DNA from: Paenibacillus glacialis
GTDB taxonomy: Bacteria; Bacillota; Bacilli; Paenibacillales; Paenibacillaceae
Length of the DNA: 64,000 nt
Direction of reading: 5' to 3'
NCBI RefSeq assembly: GCF_001637205.1
Contig: NZ_LVJH01000003.1
Coordinates: 312,916 to 376,915, forward strand
Translations under genes and position numbers: made by a program
Shown: piece after piece, positions 8,873 to 18,585 of the stretch
Numbering within the stretch: the stretch's first letter is position 1
Layout: each line of letters starts with the position of its first letter
The notes under the pieces: generated by a model
Told to the model about the DNA's origin: nothing
Databases searched by the model: none
What the model saw: the letters and a program-made list of their open reading frames with translations, nothing else

Positions 8873-10156
8873 TTAATCTGTTACTAGCGATTCGTTCTTT
8901 GGTTGTAGACGTGGTTTCCTAAACATTGTGTAATAAAGGGCAGCGGCACTGACATATAACACACCTGTGATGCTGAAAGTGACGGCATAACCCCAATAAT
9001 AACCGTAAGTAGTAACAAAGTAGGATTGAACGGGACCCATGAATGCCCATCCAAGCATAAATGCAGTCTGGGTAATGGAATTGGCGATGCCGCGGCTCGA
9101 CTCAGACACACGGTCGATCATGACCGTAGACTGGATTGGATTGGCCGCATTCATCAATGCTTGTCGGAATAAGAAGCTCACCGCAGCGATAGCGAATAGA
9201 TTCGTAAATCCAGTCAATAGAAGGAAAGGAAGGGAGAGTAATTGAAAACACACCACAGCCTTCACAGAACCAACCTTTGCAGCTAAAGATGGACCGATTA
9301 ACATGGATACAATCGTCATTATCTGTCCAAGTGAGATGAGTAAACCAACGGCACTAAGGGACACAGAGAAACGGTTGGTGAAATATAGGTTCAAGTAGGG
9401 AATAACGAGCCCAGAGCCGATACCGATAATAAGCTGGACGAGTGCAAACTGCCCTATCATTGTATAATCAGACTTCAGGTTGTTGGATGCAGACTTGGAC
9501 GGTTGATCTGTAGGATTGGAAAGGTTCGCCTTGAGTTTAACCGTTCGCGTAGCTTCAACGATGAAGAGTAATGGAATGAACGCTGCAAAAGTAGCCAGCC
9601 CACCTGCTGCCAGAACAATTTGCAGACTAGAAATACGGTTCATACCGAAGGTTTGCATGAGATCGGCTAACATTCCGCCTCCCATACTACCAAGCACTTG
9701 TGATGCAAGGACGAGAGAAGAATAATAACTAAAAATGCGCAGTCGCTGTTTAATAGGAATACTTTCAGCTAGGAATGGAATAGCCAGCACTTGAAAGATG
9801 GCAGCGAACAAGCCGGAGACGACAGCAAGTGATAATAGGCTGAACTCCGAATCCAAGAATGATCTACCGATAAAAGCTAATCCGCTAAACATAGCTCCAA
9901 TGATGAGTAGCCGCTTGCGGCTAGTTCGATCTCCAAGCAAGCCGACAGGAATGAACATGAGAGCCGTAGCCAATGACTGAATACTTACGACTCTTCCGGT
10001 CATGGCATCTTCGTAACCAAGGCCTTGGATGTAGAGATTATATAAGACGGAGAACATGCCGCCTCCGATCTGAAATAACACATTTGCTAGAAAGAATAGT
10101 TTAATATTCAGGGATAGGTCAGTCCATCCCTTTTTGACTTGATGTATATAGCGCAT
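8873..10156 (-). CDS. Major facilitator superfamily transporter
   Basis: A 427-residue protein with about 12 hydrophobic segments in two halves separated by a charged loop (residues ~195-230, VKLKANLSNPTDQPSKSASN). The loop-2 motif GLLGDRTSRKRLL (residues ~70) is the MFS signature GxLaDRxxRrr. The substrate cannot be told from sequence; the fold fits a drug or small-molecule exporter. GGAGG lies well before the ATG, and the gene ends in its own terminator. Confidence 0.9.
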   Translation of the reverse strand: MRYIHQVKKGWTDLSLNIKLFFLANVLFQIGGGMFSVLYNLYIQGLGYEDAMTGRVVSIQSLATALMFIPVGLLGDRTSRKRLLIIGAMFSGLAFIGRSFLDSEFSLLSLAVVSGLFAAIFQVLAIPFLAESIPIKQRLRIFSYYSSLVLASQVLGSMGGGMLADLMQTFGMNRISSLQIVLAAGGLATFAAFIPLLFIVEATRTVKLKANLSNPTDQPSKSASNNLKSDYTMIGQFALVQLIIGIGSGLVIPYLNLYFTNRFSVSLSAVGLLISLGQIMTIVSMLIGPSLAAKVGSVKAVVCFQLLSLPFLLLTGFTNLFAIAAVSFLFRQALMNAANPIQSTVMIDRVSESSRGIANSITQTAFMLGWAFMGPVQSYFVTTYGYYWGYAVTFSITGVLYVSAAALYYTMFRKPRLQPKNESLVTD

Positions 10157-10303
10157 GAAGTATTCGTATCCTCCTAATTATTAACTACCAACTTTACTAT
10201 TTTAGCAGTTTTGGTGTGGACAAGGGAGTGAACTTTTATAAGATTGATAAAGCACTTAATATCAACTATAATCATAGGATAACTAGTATTTTGTAATATA
10301 TGG

Positions 10304-10332
10304 TTGCATAAATATACACTAAGATGTATTAT
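10304..10332 (+). promoter_or_regulatory. Predicted sigma-A promoter of the metE riboswitch transcript
   Basis: TTGCAT and TATTAT are separated by exactly 17 bases, ~35-60 bases upstream of the first riboswitch helix. Position and spacing fit a vegetative promoter; this was judged by eye only. Confidence 0.55.
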
Positions 10333-10365
10333 ATGCAAAAGACGACAACCAAATAATATTGTGCA

Positions 10366-10545
10366 AATAAGGTGCTTTAGTTGAACTAACTTTAGCTTAA
10401 AAGGGAAGACCGGTGTAATACCGGCGCGGTCCCGCCACTGTAACAGAGGAGTCATTGCTCATTAACCACTGATCGTAAGGATCGGGAAGGGAGCAAATGG
10501 ATTACGATTCTGGAGCCAGGAGACCTGCCTATTTTGACAACACTG
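10366..10545 (+). ncRNA. Cobalamin (B12) riboswitch controlling metE
   Basis: The conserved cobalamin-riboswitch core is present: GACCGGTGTAATACCGG with GCGGTCCCGCCACTGTAAC, then CCACTG, GGATCGGGAAGGG, and the B12 box GCCAGGAGACCTGCC. It lies between a predicted promoter and a terminator upstream of metE. Established logic for such elements is that adenosylcobalamin binding favours termination, shutting off the B12-independent methionine synthase when B12 is available. Implied, not shown here: the organism also has a B12-dependent route or takes up B12. Confidence 0.95.
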
Positions 10546-10603
10546 AAGTACCTACGGGAGATAGGGAGGTGTTAAAGATCGCGACTAGATTAAGTATATC
10601 CTA

Positions 10604-10648
10604 GGGCATCTTTATCCTTTTTATAAGAGGGTAAAGATGCCTTTTTTG
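10604..10648 (+). terminator. Riboswitch expression-platform terminator
   Basis: GGGCATCTTTATCCT pairs with AGAGGGTAAAGATGCC, followed by a run of six T, between the B12 aptamer and the metE start. It is the off-state terminator of the riboswitch. Confidence 0.88.
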
Positions 10649-10706
10649 GGTATTTTTATGAATATATTTATAAATATAATGAAATATGAGGAGGCGTTAT
10701 GTACAC

Positions 10707-12992
10707 ATGTTAAAGAGTAGTAATCTAGGGTACCCACGTATCGGAGCAAATAGAGAATGGAAGAAAACACTTGAGGCATACTGGGCAGGGAAATTGGATG
10801 AAACGCAATTGACTAGTCAGTTGGAGAACATTCGCTTAGATCATTTAAAGCTTCAACTATCTAAAGGAATTGAACTCATTCCTGTGAATGATTTCTCGTT
10901 CTACGATCATATATTGGATACTTCTGCAATGTTCGGGCTTGTACCAGAACGTTTCTCATACGAAGGTGGTGTCGTTCCGTTCTCTACCTATTATGCGATG
11001 GCAAGAGGAGACAAAGGTGCCGCTGCATGTGAGATGACCAAATGGTTTAATACCAATTATCATTATATTGTGCCAGAGTTGAATGGGGCAGCCCCAACGT
11101 TAACTGAGAACCGTCCTCTTAAAGCTTATCAAGAAGCGAAAGAAAAGTTAGGTATAGAAGGTAAACCGGTATTGGTTGGATTGTACACGTTCTTGAAACT
11201 TTCCAAAGGATATGAGCCGGACCAAATCGATGATAAGATCGAACAATTCTTACCGATCTACACTCAAATTGTACAGGAGCTTGCACAAGAAGGTGTTCAG
11301 TGGATCCAAATTGATGAGCCTATTCTAGTAACATCTATTACGAAAGTGGATCTGGAGAGAATTCGTCGTATTTATACAGCTCTGCATGAAGCTGCGCCAG
11401 AATTAAATATTATGCTACAGACGTATTTTGAAGCGGTCGATCACTATGAAGAGATTATCTCACTTCCAGTTCAGGGGTTCGGACTTGATCTTGTTCATGG
11501 ATTAGAGCAGAATTTGCAGTCGATTAAGAAGTTCGGATTCCCAGAAGGGAAGACGCTTGGTGCGGGTCTGATTGACGGACGTAACATTTGGCGTTCAAGT
11601 CTTGAATCGCCACTGCAATTGCTTAAAGAACTATCTGAGTTCGTACCTTATGATCGGATTGTGGTTCAACCTTCTTGCAGCCTACTGCATGTTCCGGTTA
11701 GTACTAAACCAGAGACAGCATTAGATCCTGTGTTAAAAGAGGCTTTGGCTTATGCGGATGAGAAGTTAGATGAGATTGTTCTTCTTGTCGCAGCTGCTAG
11801 TGGACATGAGGGTGTAGAAGAGAAATTAAAGAATAGTAGAAGTGCAGTTGAAGCCCTCAATGCATCACAGTCAAGAAATCGTGTTGAAGTTCGACAAGCT
11901 GCTGCTAATAGGGATTCACAGCCGTCGACAAGAACAAGTGTCTTCGCCAAACGCCAAGTTAGTCAACAAGAGAAATGGCAGCTTCCATTCCTACCGACAA
12001 CGACGATCGGAAGTTTCCCGCAGTCACCAGAGATCAGAAAAGCTCGTCAAAGCTTCCGCAAGGGAGATTGGAGCAACGAGCAATACGAGACATTCATTGA
12101 AGAACAGATTCAAATCTGGATTAAACTTCAAGAAGAGATTGGTATTGACGTCCTCGTTCATGGTGAATTCGAAAGAACGGATATGGTTGAATTTTTCGGA
12201 GAGAAATTGAATGGGTTTGCTTTTACATTGAATGGTTGGGTGCAGTCCTATGGTTCACGCTGCGTGAAACCGCCAGTGATCTACGGAGATGTGGAGTTCA
12301 TTGCTCCGATGACTGTGAAAGAAAGTATATACGCCCAATCTCTAACGAATAAGCCGGTAAAAGGGATGTTGACAGGTCCATTGACGATATTGAACTGGTC
12401 TTTTGTACGTGATGATCTTCCTCGTAATGAAGTAGCCTTCCAGATTGCATTGGCATTAAGGGAGGAAGTTGAGGCGCTAGAGAAGGCTGGAATTGAAATG
12501 ATTCAAGTCGATGAGCCTGCACTTCGAGAAGGATTACCGCTGAAGAAAGCGAAGTGGGATAGTTATCTGGAAGATTCCATTCTTGCCTTCCGTCTATCTA
12601 CATCTACAGTGAAGGACACGACGCAAATTCATACACATATGTGCTATTGTGAATTCCACGAAATGATTGATGCGATACGGGCACTAGATGCCGATGTTAT
12701 TTCCATCGAAACATCACGTAGTCATGGGGAACTTATTCATACTTTTGAAGAATCCACATATGAGCTAGGTATTGGATTAGGTGTATATGATATTCATAGT
12801 CCAAGAGTACCAAGCGTAGAGGAAATGGTATCGATGATCGATAGAGCGCTACAAGTATTAGATCCAGCATTATTCTGGATTAATCCAGATTGCGGGTTGA
12901 AGACTCGTGGAATAGAAGAGACTGTTGCATCTCTGAAACACATGGTGCAAGCGACTGAAATCGCAAGAGAAGCGAGAAGTGTAGCGAACTAA
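10707..12992 (+). CDS. metE: Cobalamin-independent methionine synthase MetE
   Basis: Transfers a methyl group from 5-methyltetrahydropteroyl-triglutamate to homocysteine, the last step of methionine synthesis. The 761-residue length is normal. The N-terminal half opens with NLGYPRIGANREWKK; the catalytic C-terminal half shows SFPQSPEIRKAR, GEFERTDMVEFFGEKL, the zinc ligands in HTHMCYCEF (His and Cys), the IETSRSHGEL section, and NPDCGLKTR (third ligand Cys). The start at ATG 10707 is preferred over ATG 10686, because the GAGGAGG element overlaps the earlier codon. Expression is governed by the B12 riboswitch upstream. Confidence 0.97.
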   Translation: MLKSSNLGYPRIGANREWKKTLEAYWAGKLDETQLTSQLENIRLDHLKLQLSKGIELIPVNDFSFYDHILDTSAMFGLVPERFSYEGGVVPFSTYYAMARGDKGAAACEMTKWFNTNYHYIVPELNGAAPTLTENRPLKAYQEAKEKLGIEGKPVLVGLYTFLKLSKGYEPDQIDDKIEQFLPIYTQIVQELAQEGVQWIQIDEPILVTSITKVDLERIRRIYTALHEAAPELNIMLQTYFEAVDHYEEIISLPVQGFGLDLVHGLEQNLQSIKKFGFPEGKTLGAGLIDGRNIWRSSLESPLQLLKELSEFVPYDRIVVQPSCSLLHVPVSTKPETALDPVLKEALAYADEKLDEIVLLVAAASGHEGVEEKLKNSRSAVEALNASQSRNRVEVRQAAANRDSQPSTRTSVFAKRQVSQQEKWQLPFLPTTTIGSFPQSPEIRKARQSFRKGDWSNEQYETFIEEQIQIWIKLQEEIGIDVLVHGEFERTDMVEFFGEKLNGFAFTLNGWVQSYGSRCVKPPVIYGDVEFIAPMTVKESIYAQSLTNKPVKGMLTGPLTILNWSFVRDDLPRNEVAFQIALALREEVEALEKAGIEMIQVDEPALREGLPLKKAKWDSYLEDSILAFRLSTSTVKDTTQIHTHMCYCEFHEMIDAIRALDADVISIETSRSHGELIHTFEESTYELGIGLGVYDIHSPRVPSVEEMVSMIDRALQVLDPALFWINPDCGLKTRGIEETVASLKHMVQATEIAREARSVAN

Positions 12993-13009
12993 TGGAATAG
13001 ATGACATGA

Positions 13010-13048
13010 ATGGGCTTCCCTGTTGGATGGGGGAGTCTGTTTTTTTGT
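13010..13048 (+). terminator. Intrinsic terminator of metE
   Basis: GGGCTTCCC pairs with GGGGGAGTCT (several G-T pairs) across a short loop, then seven T. Confidence 0.65.
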
Positions 13049-13067
13049 ATAGATAATAAAAAAAATA

Positions 13068-13118
13068 TTGTAAATAAAATACAAAAGTGATATCATGATA
13101 ATATCAAATAGATATTAT
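13068..13118 (+). promoter_or_regulatory. Promoter with overlapping operator-like inverted repeat upstream of the SPFH gene
   Basis: TTGTAA (13068) and TATCAT (13091) are 17 bases apart. Immediately downstream, ATAATATC and GATATTAT form perfect 8-base arms 5 bases apart (13098-13118), positioned over the expected transcription start. This is a typical place for a repressor. The ribbon-helix-helix protein encoded second in this operon is the natural candidate; that pairing is inference. Confidence 0.55.
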
Positions 13119-13137
13119 ATCTGAGGAGGAAGTTAGC

Positions 13138-13980
13138 ATGAAAGAGAACAAGGCGTGGTCAATCAATGGATTTGTGGGATTGTTAATAATGCTTGGATTT
13201 ATTGCTTTAGCAACATTCAGCTTAATAAATGGTATTGTGATATTAGGGTTAATATCGATATTGATTGCAGTTACCTGTATGGCATCCTTTACAGTAGTTC
13301 AGCCTAATCAATCCAAGGTCATTACGTTCTTCGGTAAATATGTTGGGTCCATCCGTAATGATGGATTCTGGATGACGGTTCCGTTCTCATTTCATAGAAA
13401 AGTATCTCTGCGTGTGCGTAACTTTAATAGCGTTAAACTTAAAGTAAATGACATTGAAGGAAATCCTATTGAGATTGCAGCGGTAGTTGTATTTCGGGTT
13501 ACGGATTCCGCAAAAGCACTATTCGAAGTTGAGAAATATGAGGTGTTTGTCGAAATTCAGAGTGAAACAGCGCTTCGTCATGTGGCGAGCAAATATCCAT
13601 ATGACCGTTTTGAGGGTACTGGATATTCACTTAGGGGTAATGCAGAAGAAGTCGCAGCAGAATTAGGCGATGAATTACAGAAGAGGTTGCAGGTTGCTGG
13701 TGTAGAGGTCATTGAGACTCGCTTGACGCATCTTGCCTATGCTACAGAAATTGCTAGCGCGATGTTGCAACGTCAGCAAGCATCCGCTATCATATCAGCA
13801 CGGGAGAAGATTGTTGAAGGTGCAGTAACGATGGTACAAATGGCTATCACAAGAATTGAAAGTGAGGGGATCGTTCAGTTGGATGAGGAACGCAAAGCAG
13901 CGATGATAAATAATTTAATGGTGGCTATCGTGTCCGACCGCTCGGCGCAACCTATCATTAATACAAGTACTATTTACTAA
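13138..13980 (+). CDS. SPFH/band 7 domain membrane protein
   Basis: A 280-residue stomatin/flotillin-like protein. Residues ~12-55 hold two hydrophobic segments; the SPFH domain follows ([45 protein letters not shown]), then a helical C-terminal part ([20 protein letters not shown]). Such proteins oligomerise at the membrane and scaffold other proteins; no specific partner is evident apart from the small DNA-binding-type protein encoded one base downstream. GAGGAGG precedes the ATG. Confidence 0.88.
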   Translation: MKENKAWSINGFVGLLIMLGFIALATFSLINGIVILGLISILIAVTCMASFTVVQPNQSKVITFFGKYVGSIRNDGFWMTVPFSFHRKVSLRVRNFNSVKLKVNDIEGNPIEIAAVVVFRVTDSAKALFEVEKYEVFVEIQSETALRHVASKYPYDRFEGTGYSLRGNAEEVAAELGDELQKRLQVAGVEVIETRLTHLAYATEIASAMLQRQQASAIISAREKIVEGAVTMVQMAITRIESEGIVQLDEERKAAMINNLMVAIVSDRSAQPIINTSTIY

Positions 13981-13981
13981 G

Positions 13982-14164
13982 GTGGCACCGAAGAAGAGTT
14001 TTCCCTTGAGACTTGATCCTAAGCTTTACGCAGCGTTAGAGCGGTGGGCCCAAGACGAATTACGTAGCGTAAACGGACATATAGAATTTTTGCTGCGTGA
14101 AGTGCTTAAGGACGCGGGTCGACTTAACACACCAAATCAAGGGAAAGAAAATGATCAGGAGTAA
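13982..14164 (+). CDS. Ribbon-helix-helix (Arc-like) small protein
   Basis: A 60-residue protein starting at a GTG one base after the SPFH stop codon, so translation is likely coupled. [19 protein letters not shown] and [19 protein letters not shown] fit a beta strand followed by two helices, the Arc/MetJ fold that binds operators as a dimer. The C-terminal tail is polar. It may autoregulate the operon through the inverted repeat near 13098, or act at the membrane with the SPFH protein; neither is shown. Confidence 0.75.
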   Translation: MAPKKSFPLRLDPKLYAALERWAQDELRSVNGHIEFLLREVLKDAGRLNTPNQGKENDQE

Positions 14165-14184
14165 GTATATTTGAACACACATAA

Positions 14185-14227
14185 GAGATCCCACGACAGT
14201 ATTCAATGCTGTTGAGGGGTCTTTTTT
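14185..14227 (+). terminator. Intrinsic terminator after the SPFH-RHH operon
   Basis: GATCCCACGACAG pairs with CTGTTGAGGGGTC with a small mismatch, followed by six T. Confidence 0.8.
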
Positions 14228-14469
14228 ACGAATGAGAACTTCATGATTTTCTTTAGAAATGATTGAACTTGTGAGCGAAAACTTTAGTTCAATATTATAT
14301 AGGTTGCTCGTAAGAATGAAATGAATGCTTATTTAGGTGTTCTAAATATTGGATGAATAATCATGGATATATGTTAAAATTGTGGATAAAAGAAAAGTGA
14401 TAAATCATACTAAAATCTAAAAATCTATATAAAGTGCTTGTCACGGTATTTCAACAGGAGGTAATAGAA

Positions 14470-15453
14470 TTGGATGACAAGTTGATCACTGAAATATTAG
14501 AGCAATACCCCATTCATGTTTCGTCAACAGCATTTATTCGGCATAACGAGAATCTGACCTATAAAGTGACTGATGAATTAAGTGGGATGTCGTATCTTTT
14601 AAGAATACATAAATCAGTAATTTCTACTATGAGTGGTTTGCAACATACTAATGAAGGGCTCAAGATTGAGATGATGTTATTAAATGAATTGAGCGGAACA
14701 ACGGATATCATGGTGCAGACTCCAGTTCGTAATTCATTAGGGGGTTGGGTTACCCAGGTGACAGAAGAAGGAGTAGTCGTTCATAGCACACTGCTTCGAT
14801 GGATTGAAGGCAGAGATATACAGAAAGGTGAAGTGATCTCCAAAGAACACATTACTCATTTGGCGGAACAGGTTCGCAACTTGCATCAATTCGGAAGAGC
14901 ATCAGGAGTGAGTTCGAGCGAATTTCGTCCAACCTACTCTGATATAACAGAAAATGAGTCGATGCTTAAGCAGCTGGAGTTGGGCGTCTCTTTGGGTGTA
15001 TTTTCGGTTGATGATTTTATAATCGTAAAGAAATTCTTTGAACTCCTTAACGCTAGATTAGAGACTTACCCTAAGACCGTAAATACTTGGGGAATCATTC
15101 ACGCGGATATTAACAAGGGCAATCTCCTCATAACACAGCATGGGATTGCGATCATTGATTTTTGTTTGTTTGGTTATGGTTATTATCTCTATGATGTAGC
15201 GGGAAGTGTGCTTAGCTTTAAGCCGGAAGACCGGCTTCATTTTATAGCAGAGTACATCGATAAATCGTCGACATTTACGGAGAAGGATATGCAGTTGTTG
15301 GAGGGTTTCATGATATTGTGTATCTTCGGTTTCTATGCATTTCATATGGAAAATGAAGAGCAACATGCTTGGATGAGAGAACGGATGCCGATCTTTTGCA
15401 AGAAGTACTGCCAGTCTTATATAGACCTTCAAAGCATTTTTTATACATTATAA
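14470..15453 (+). CDS. Aminoglycoside phosphotransferase (APH)-family kinase-like protein
   Basis: A 327-residue protein with the APH/choline-kinase fold. IIHADINKGNLLI contains the Brenner-type HxDxxxxN catalytic motif and AIIDFCLFGYGYYLYDVAG the metal-binding IDF section. The N-lobe shows YLLRIHKS, including a candidate nucleotide-binding segment. The substrate is unknown; many such proteins phosphorylate homoserine, choline or fructosamine, so antibiotic resistance should not be assumed. The TTG at 14470 was chosen because AGGAGGT lies 8 bases upstream; an earlier in-frame start lacks any ribosome binding site. The VanW gene follows after 51 bases. Confidence 0.8.
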   Translation: MDDKLITEILEQYPIHVSSTAFIRHNENLTYKVTDELSGMSYLLRIHKSVISTMSGLQHTNEGLKIEMMLLNELSGTTDIMVQTPVRNSLGGWVTQVTEEGVVVHSTLLRWIEGRDIQKGEVISKEHITHLAEQVRNLHQFGRASGVSSSEFRPTYSDITENESMLKQLELGVSLGVFSVDDFIIVKKFFELLNARLETYPKTVNTWGIIHADINKGNLLITQHGIAIIDFCLFGYGYYLYDVAGSVLSFKPEDRLHFIAEYIDKSSTFTEKDMQLLEGFMILCIFGFYAFHMENEEQHAWMRERMPIFCKKYCQSYIDLQSIFYTL

Positions 15454-15504
15454 TGTGACACAAGACGTAATATGGAGGCTCAAAACCAAAGGAGGGATTT
15501 TCGG

Positions 15505-16335
15505 ATGAAACCCAAGAAAAGGTCGCCACTGAGATTATGTGTAGGGAAGAATTATTTTGTCTATCGAAGATATATGAAGTGGATATTGGGTAAAGAGAGA
15601 TATGCAAAGAAAATATCTCTAGCTCCTTTGGAACATATTGTGAGTTCGCATAATACACCCTTGCTAAGAGAACTTAAGAATGTAGATATGTGGATGCAGC
15701 ATAATAAAGTGATCAATTTGAGAATTGCACTTAAGCAACTGAACGGAATTGTCCTTCAACCGGGTGAGACATTCTCTTATTGGAAACAGATTGGTAAACC
15801 TACGAAACGTAAGGGATATCAAGAGGGAATGGTGCTGTTCTATGGAAATTTCAAAGCAGGCGTTGGTGGAGGACTGTGTCAATGCTCGAACCTTATTTAT
15901 TGGATTACGCTGCATACCTCGTTAACCATAACGGAGAGACATCGTCATAGTTATGATGTGTTTCCTGATGCAAGACGTACACAGCCTTTTGGAAGTGGAG
16001 CAACATGTGCATATAACTATCTAGATCTTCAGATCCGTAATGATACCGAAGTTCCTTATCAGCTATGCCTTTACATGGATGATAACGATTTAATTGGGGA
16101 ATGGAGAGCCATGAACCCTGAGTCGTATACATATGAAGTGTACGAACGAGACCATCGGATCACGCTTGAGCCATGGGGAGGATATGTAAGGCATAATATC
16201 ATCCATCGTAAAAAGTATAATGCACATCACGAACTGATTGATGATCAATTCGTTACGGAGAACCATGCGATTATGATGTATCAGCCATTATTAAAAGAAC
16301 CAGAACACGATATTGAAATGGAAAAGAATGCGTAA
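15505..16335 (+). CDS. VanW family protein
   Basis: A 276-residue VanW-type protein. The family core is clear: LNGIVLQPGETFSYWKQIG, KGYQEGMVL, GVGGGLCQCSNLIYW, and HRHSYDVFPD followed by FGSGATCAYNYLDLQIRN. VanW was named for its presence in some vancomycin-resistance clusters, but stand-alone members are common in Firmicutes and have no proven enzymatic role. No van genes are nearby. No signal peptide is visible. ATG 15505 is preceded by AAAGGAGGG. It is probably co-transcribed with the preceding APH-like gene. Confidence 0.88.
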   Translation: MKPKKRSPLRLCVGKNYFVYRRYMKWILGKERYAKKISLAPLEHIVSSHNTPLLRELKNVDMWMQHNKVINLRIALKQLNGIVLQPGETFSYWKQIGKPTKRKGYQEGMVLFYGNFKAGVGGGLCQCSNLIYWITLHTSLTITERHRHSYDVFPDARRTQPFGSGATCAYNYLDLQIRNDTEVPYQLCLYMDDNDLIGEWRAMNPESYTYEVYERDHRITLEPWGGYVRHNIIHRKKYNAHHELIDDQFVTENHAIMMYQPLLKEPEHDIEMEKNA

Positions 16336-16644
16336 GAAATGATGACGACGAGATACATCGTAGAACACTTGCATTTCACAGCTGTTGGAGATAGCAGATG
16401 TTCTTGTGCTTCTTGTTCGACTATAGTTACGTTCTAAGCGATACAGCATAGATTATTGCAGAAGTATACAGAAGAATGACCCAAGCTCACTTGCGACAAT
16501 CCGACATTTCACAGTACCAGTAGGGTGTGATTCGGTCATATTGCGTTTGAAATTTTAAATACATTAATTAAAATCAAAGGTTTCACCTCGTACGAAAAGG
16601 GTATATTAGAGTTTGAATGTTGGAACAACGAGAGGATATGACCT
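16336..16644. other. Intergenic stretch upstream of speD
   Basis: About 310 bases without a supported gene. The last ~100 bases are AT-rich, with a weak inverted repeat around 16552-16574. No terminator with a clear T-run and no recognisable riboswitch was found. Confidence 0.4.
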
Positions 16645-17457
16645 ATGAAGATTACACCAGAACAAACGATTAAATTACACGGATTCAATAACCTGACGAA
16701 ATCCCTAAGTTTCAATATGTATGATATTTGTTATACCAGAACGAAAGAAGAACGTGAAGCTTATCTAGAATATATTGATGAACAATATAATGCCGATCGC
16801 TTAACTACAATTCTGCAGACGGTATCTAACATAATCGGTGCACATGTACTCAACATTGCGAAACAGGATTATTTCCCACAAGGAGCGAGTGTAACGATGC
16901 TTGTGTCAGAAGGACCCGTGGAAACAGCACCAACAGATTCGTTCCAGGAGTCACCAGGTCCATTACCGGAGACGGTTCTGATGCATTTAGACAAGAGTCA
17001 TATTACGGTTCATACCTATCCTGAGTACCATCCCGATGAGGGGATAAGTACGTTTCGAGCAGATATTGACGTATCTACGTGCGGAGAGATCTCGCCCCTT
17101 AAAGCGCTCAACTATCTCATTCACTCGTTCGACACGGACATTATGACGATAGATTACCGAGTGCGAGGTTTCACAAGAGACATCAGTGGGCACAAGCTAT
17201 TTATTGATCACGATATTAACTCCATTCAGAATTACATCCCAGAAGAAATTCAAGGGCAATATGATATGATCGATGTTAACGTATACCAAGAGAACATATT
17301 TCATACCAAGTGCAAGCTCAAAGCATTTGACCTAGATAACTATCTCTTTGGTTACACTAAAGAAATGTTAGATTTAGGGGAACAGGAGAAGATTACCAAG
17401 AGAATTACGGAAGAAATGGAAGAAATCTATTATGGGAAGAATATGAAACGTGGTTGA
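16645..17457 (+). CDS. speD: S-adenosylmethionine decarboxylase proenzyme, E. coli type
   Basis: A 270-residue proenzyme that self-cleaves to form a pyruvoyl group and decarboxylates AdoMet, supplying aminopropyl groups for spermidine. [14 protein letters not shown] holds the serine that becomes the pyruvoyl residue ([14 protein letters not shown] junction). [25 protein letters not shown] is the conserved C-terminal section. The length matches the long (class 1A) enzyme found in E. coli and some Bacillales, not the short B. subtilis type. It stands alone; no spermidine synthase is adjacent. Confidence 0.95.
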   Translation: MKITPEQTIKLHGFNNLTKSLSFNMYDICYTRTKEEREAYLEYIDEQYNADRLTTILQTVSNIIGAHVLNIAKQDYFPQGASVTMLVSEGPVETAPTDSFQESPGPLPETVLMHLDKSHITVHTYPEYHPDEGISTFRADIDVSTCGEISPLKALNYLIHSFDTDIMTIDYRVRGFTRDISGHKLFIDHDINSIQNYIPEEIQGQYDMIDVNVYQENIFHTKCKLKAFDLDNYLFGYTKEMLDLGEQEKITKRITEEMEEIYYGKNMKRG

Positions 17458-17481
17458 TACGGCGAAAATCAAATCCCAAGC

Positions 17482-17510
17482 TTGGAAATAATTGTGCTCT
17501 CTGTTACTAT
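17482..17510 (+). promoter_or_regulatory. Predicted promoter of the Ser/Thr kinase gene
   Basis: TTGGAA and TACTAT lie 17 bases apart, ending about 90 bases before the GTG start. Identified by eye. Confidence 0.4.
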
Positions 17511-17601
17511 AGTGTGGATATAGTAGTTCGACACAATTCTATCAAACCCGGGAAACGAATGATCTATTTCCTTCAGTAAGGGGTTTAACTGAGAGGCTGC
17601 C

Positions 17602-18585
17602 GTGAGAAAAGAATCGATGATTGGCGTTTTATCTCGAAATACGAAGCTCGGAAATGAACAAGATTACCAAATTCGCAGAGTATTGTCCCGTAGTGAGCTG
17701 TCAGTCGTATATATTGTACGTCACATAGAGACAGGAACAATGAGTGTGATCAAAGAGTTCTTTCCGAGTGCCTTGGCCCGCCGTTGTTCTGATGGCAAGA
17801 CGATCAAATGCTTGAAAGCTTCCGTCTCGCCGCAGTTTGTAAAGCTAAGGGAGGCATTTCAACGGGAAGCTATGGTATTACGTGATCTACAGCATCCAGG
17901 TATTGTCCGTTACGAGGGATACTTTGAAACAAACGGAACGGCGTATTTAGTGATGGAGTATTGTCATGGCATAACGTTGGACAGTGTCGTGAGGAAGAAC
18001 CAACTGAGAATCAATGCTGACTTTCTGCGAACTTCCATGCTCCCGTTGATTGGGGCACTGGAGCATATTCATCAACAAGGATACGTTCATCGAGATATCA
18101 AACCTGCCAATATTCTCATTGGGAAGGATGGGAAGAGCAAGTTGATTGATTTCGGGTCTGTTATTCGTTATACAGATTCTGCAACTGAACATCCCATCTT
18201 TACTACGGCCGGATATTCACCACTTGAATTATATTCTGATAAGTCGTTGCAGACACCCGTCGCTGATATCTATAGCTTAGCGGCAACGCTATACTTTTGC
18301 TGCATCGGAGCGGCGCCTATCGCTGTACCAACACGTTTATTTGAGGATAAGCTTGTGTCAGTTCGAGCCGGAAATAGAGCTGTTTCGCCGTTCTTGTCAC
18401 GCATCATTCATTGGGGACTTGCGTTATCCGCAAATAAGAGGTGTAGTTCTCTTCGCTGGTTTCGAGCAGCACTACAAACAGAATATATTTTGCACAAAAA
18501 GAGTGTGGTCCGGCTAACGGGTCGAAAACCCGCAGTCGTACCACACTCGCTTCCTAAAGAAAGGGAATTCCAACACTCAGATTAG
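17602..18585 (+). CDS. Ser/Thr protein kinase, probable regulator of the injection system
   Basis: A 327-residue cytosolic Hanks-type kinase. The catalytic lysine is in SVIKEFFPSALARR, the catalytic loop is HRDIKPANILI, and the metal-binding loop is LIDFGS; GYSPLELY is the activation-segment end. The glycine-rich loop is degenerate (LSRSELSVVY), though all catalytic residues remain. There is no transmembrane segment or PASTA domain, unlike PrkC. The IKEFFP feature is shared with kinases often clustered with VWA and FHA proteins. GTG 17602 follows GAGAGG. Its position next to PP2C, FHA and VWA genes suggests the kinase arm of a threonine-phosphorylation switch, like PpkA in T6SS (inference). 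Confidence 0.88.
   Translation: MRKESMIGVLSRNTKLGNEQDYQIRRVLSRSELSVVYIVRHIETGTMSVIKEFFPSALARRCSDGKTIKCLKASVSPQFVKLREAFQREAMVLRDLQHPGIVRYEGYFETNGTAYLVMEYCHGITLDSVVRKNQLRINADFLRTSMLPLIGALEHIHQQGYVHRDIKPANILIGKDGKSKLIDFGSVIRYTDSATEHPIFTTAGYSPLELYSDKSLQTPVADIYSLAATLYFCCIGAAPIAVPTRLFEDKLVSVRAGNRAVSPFLSRIIHWGLALSANKRCSSLRWFRAALQTEYILHKKSVVRLTGRKPAVVPHSLPKEREFQHSD
18501..18548 (+). repeat. Nested inverted repeat inside the kinase 3' end
   Basis: GAGTGTGGT pairs with ACCACACTC (18540-18548), and inside it CGGGT pairs with ACCCG. It lies in coding sequence with no T-run, so it is not a classic terminator. Confidence 0.6.

Noticed and set aside
10174..10455. Small minus-strand reading frame upstream of metE
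   Set aside because: It overlaps the cobalamin riboswitch and promoter; no family match or ribosome binding site.
14470..16335. Aminoglycoside/vancomycin resistance island
   Set aside because: APH-fold and VanW-family proteins are common chromosomal genes in Bacillales; no other van or resistance genes and no mobile-element ends are adjacent.
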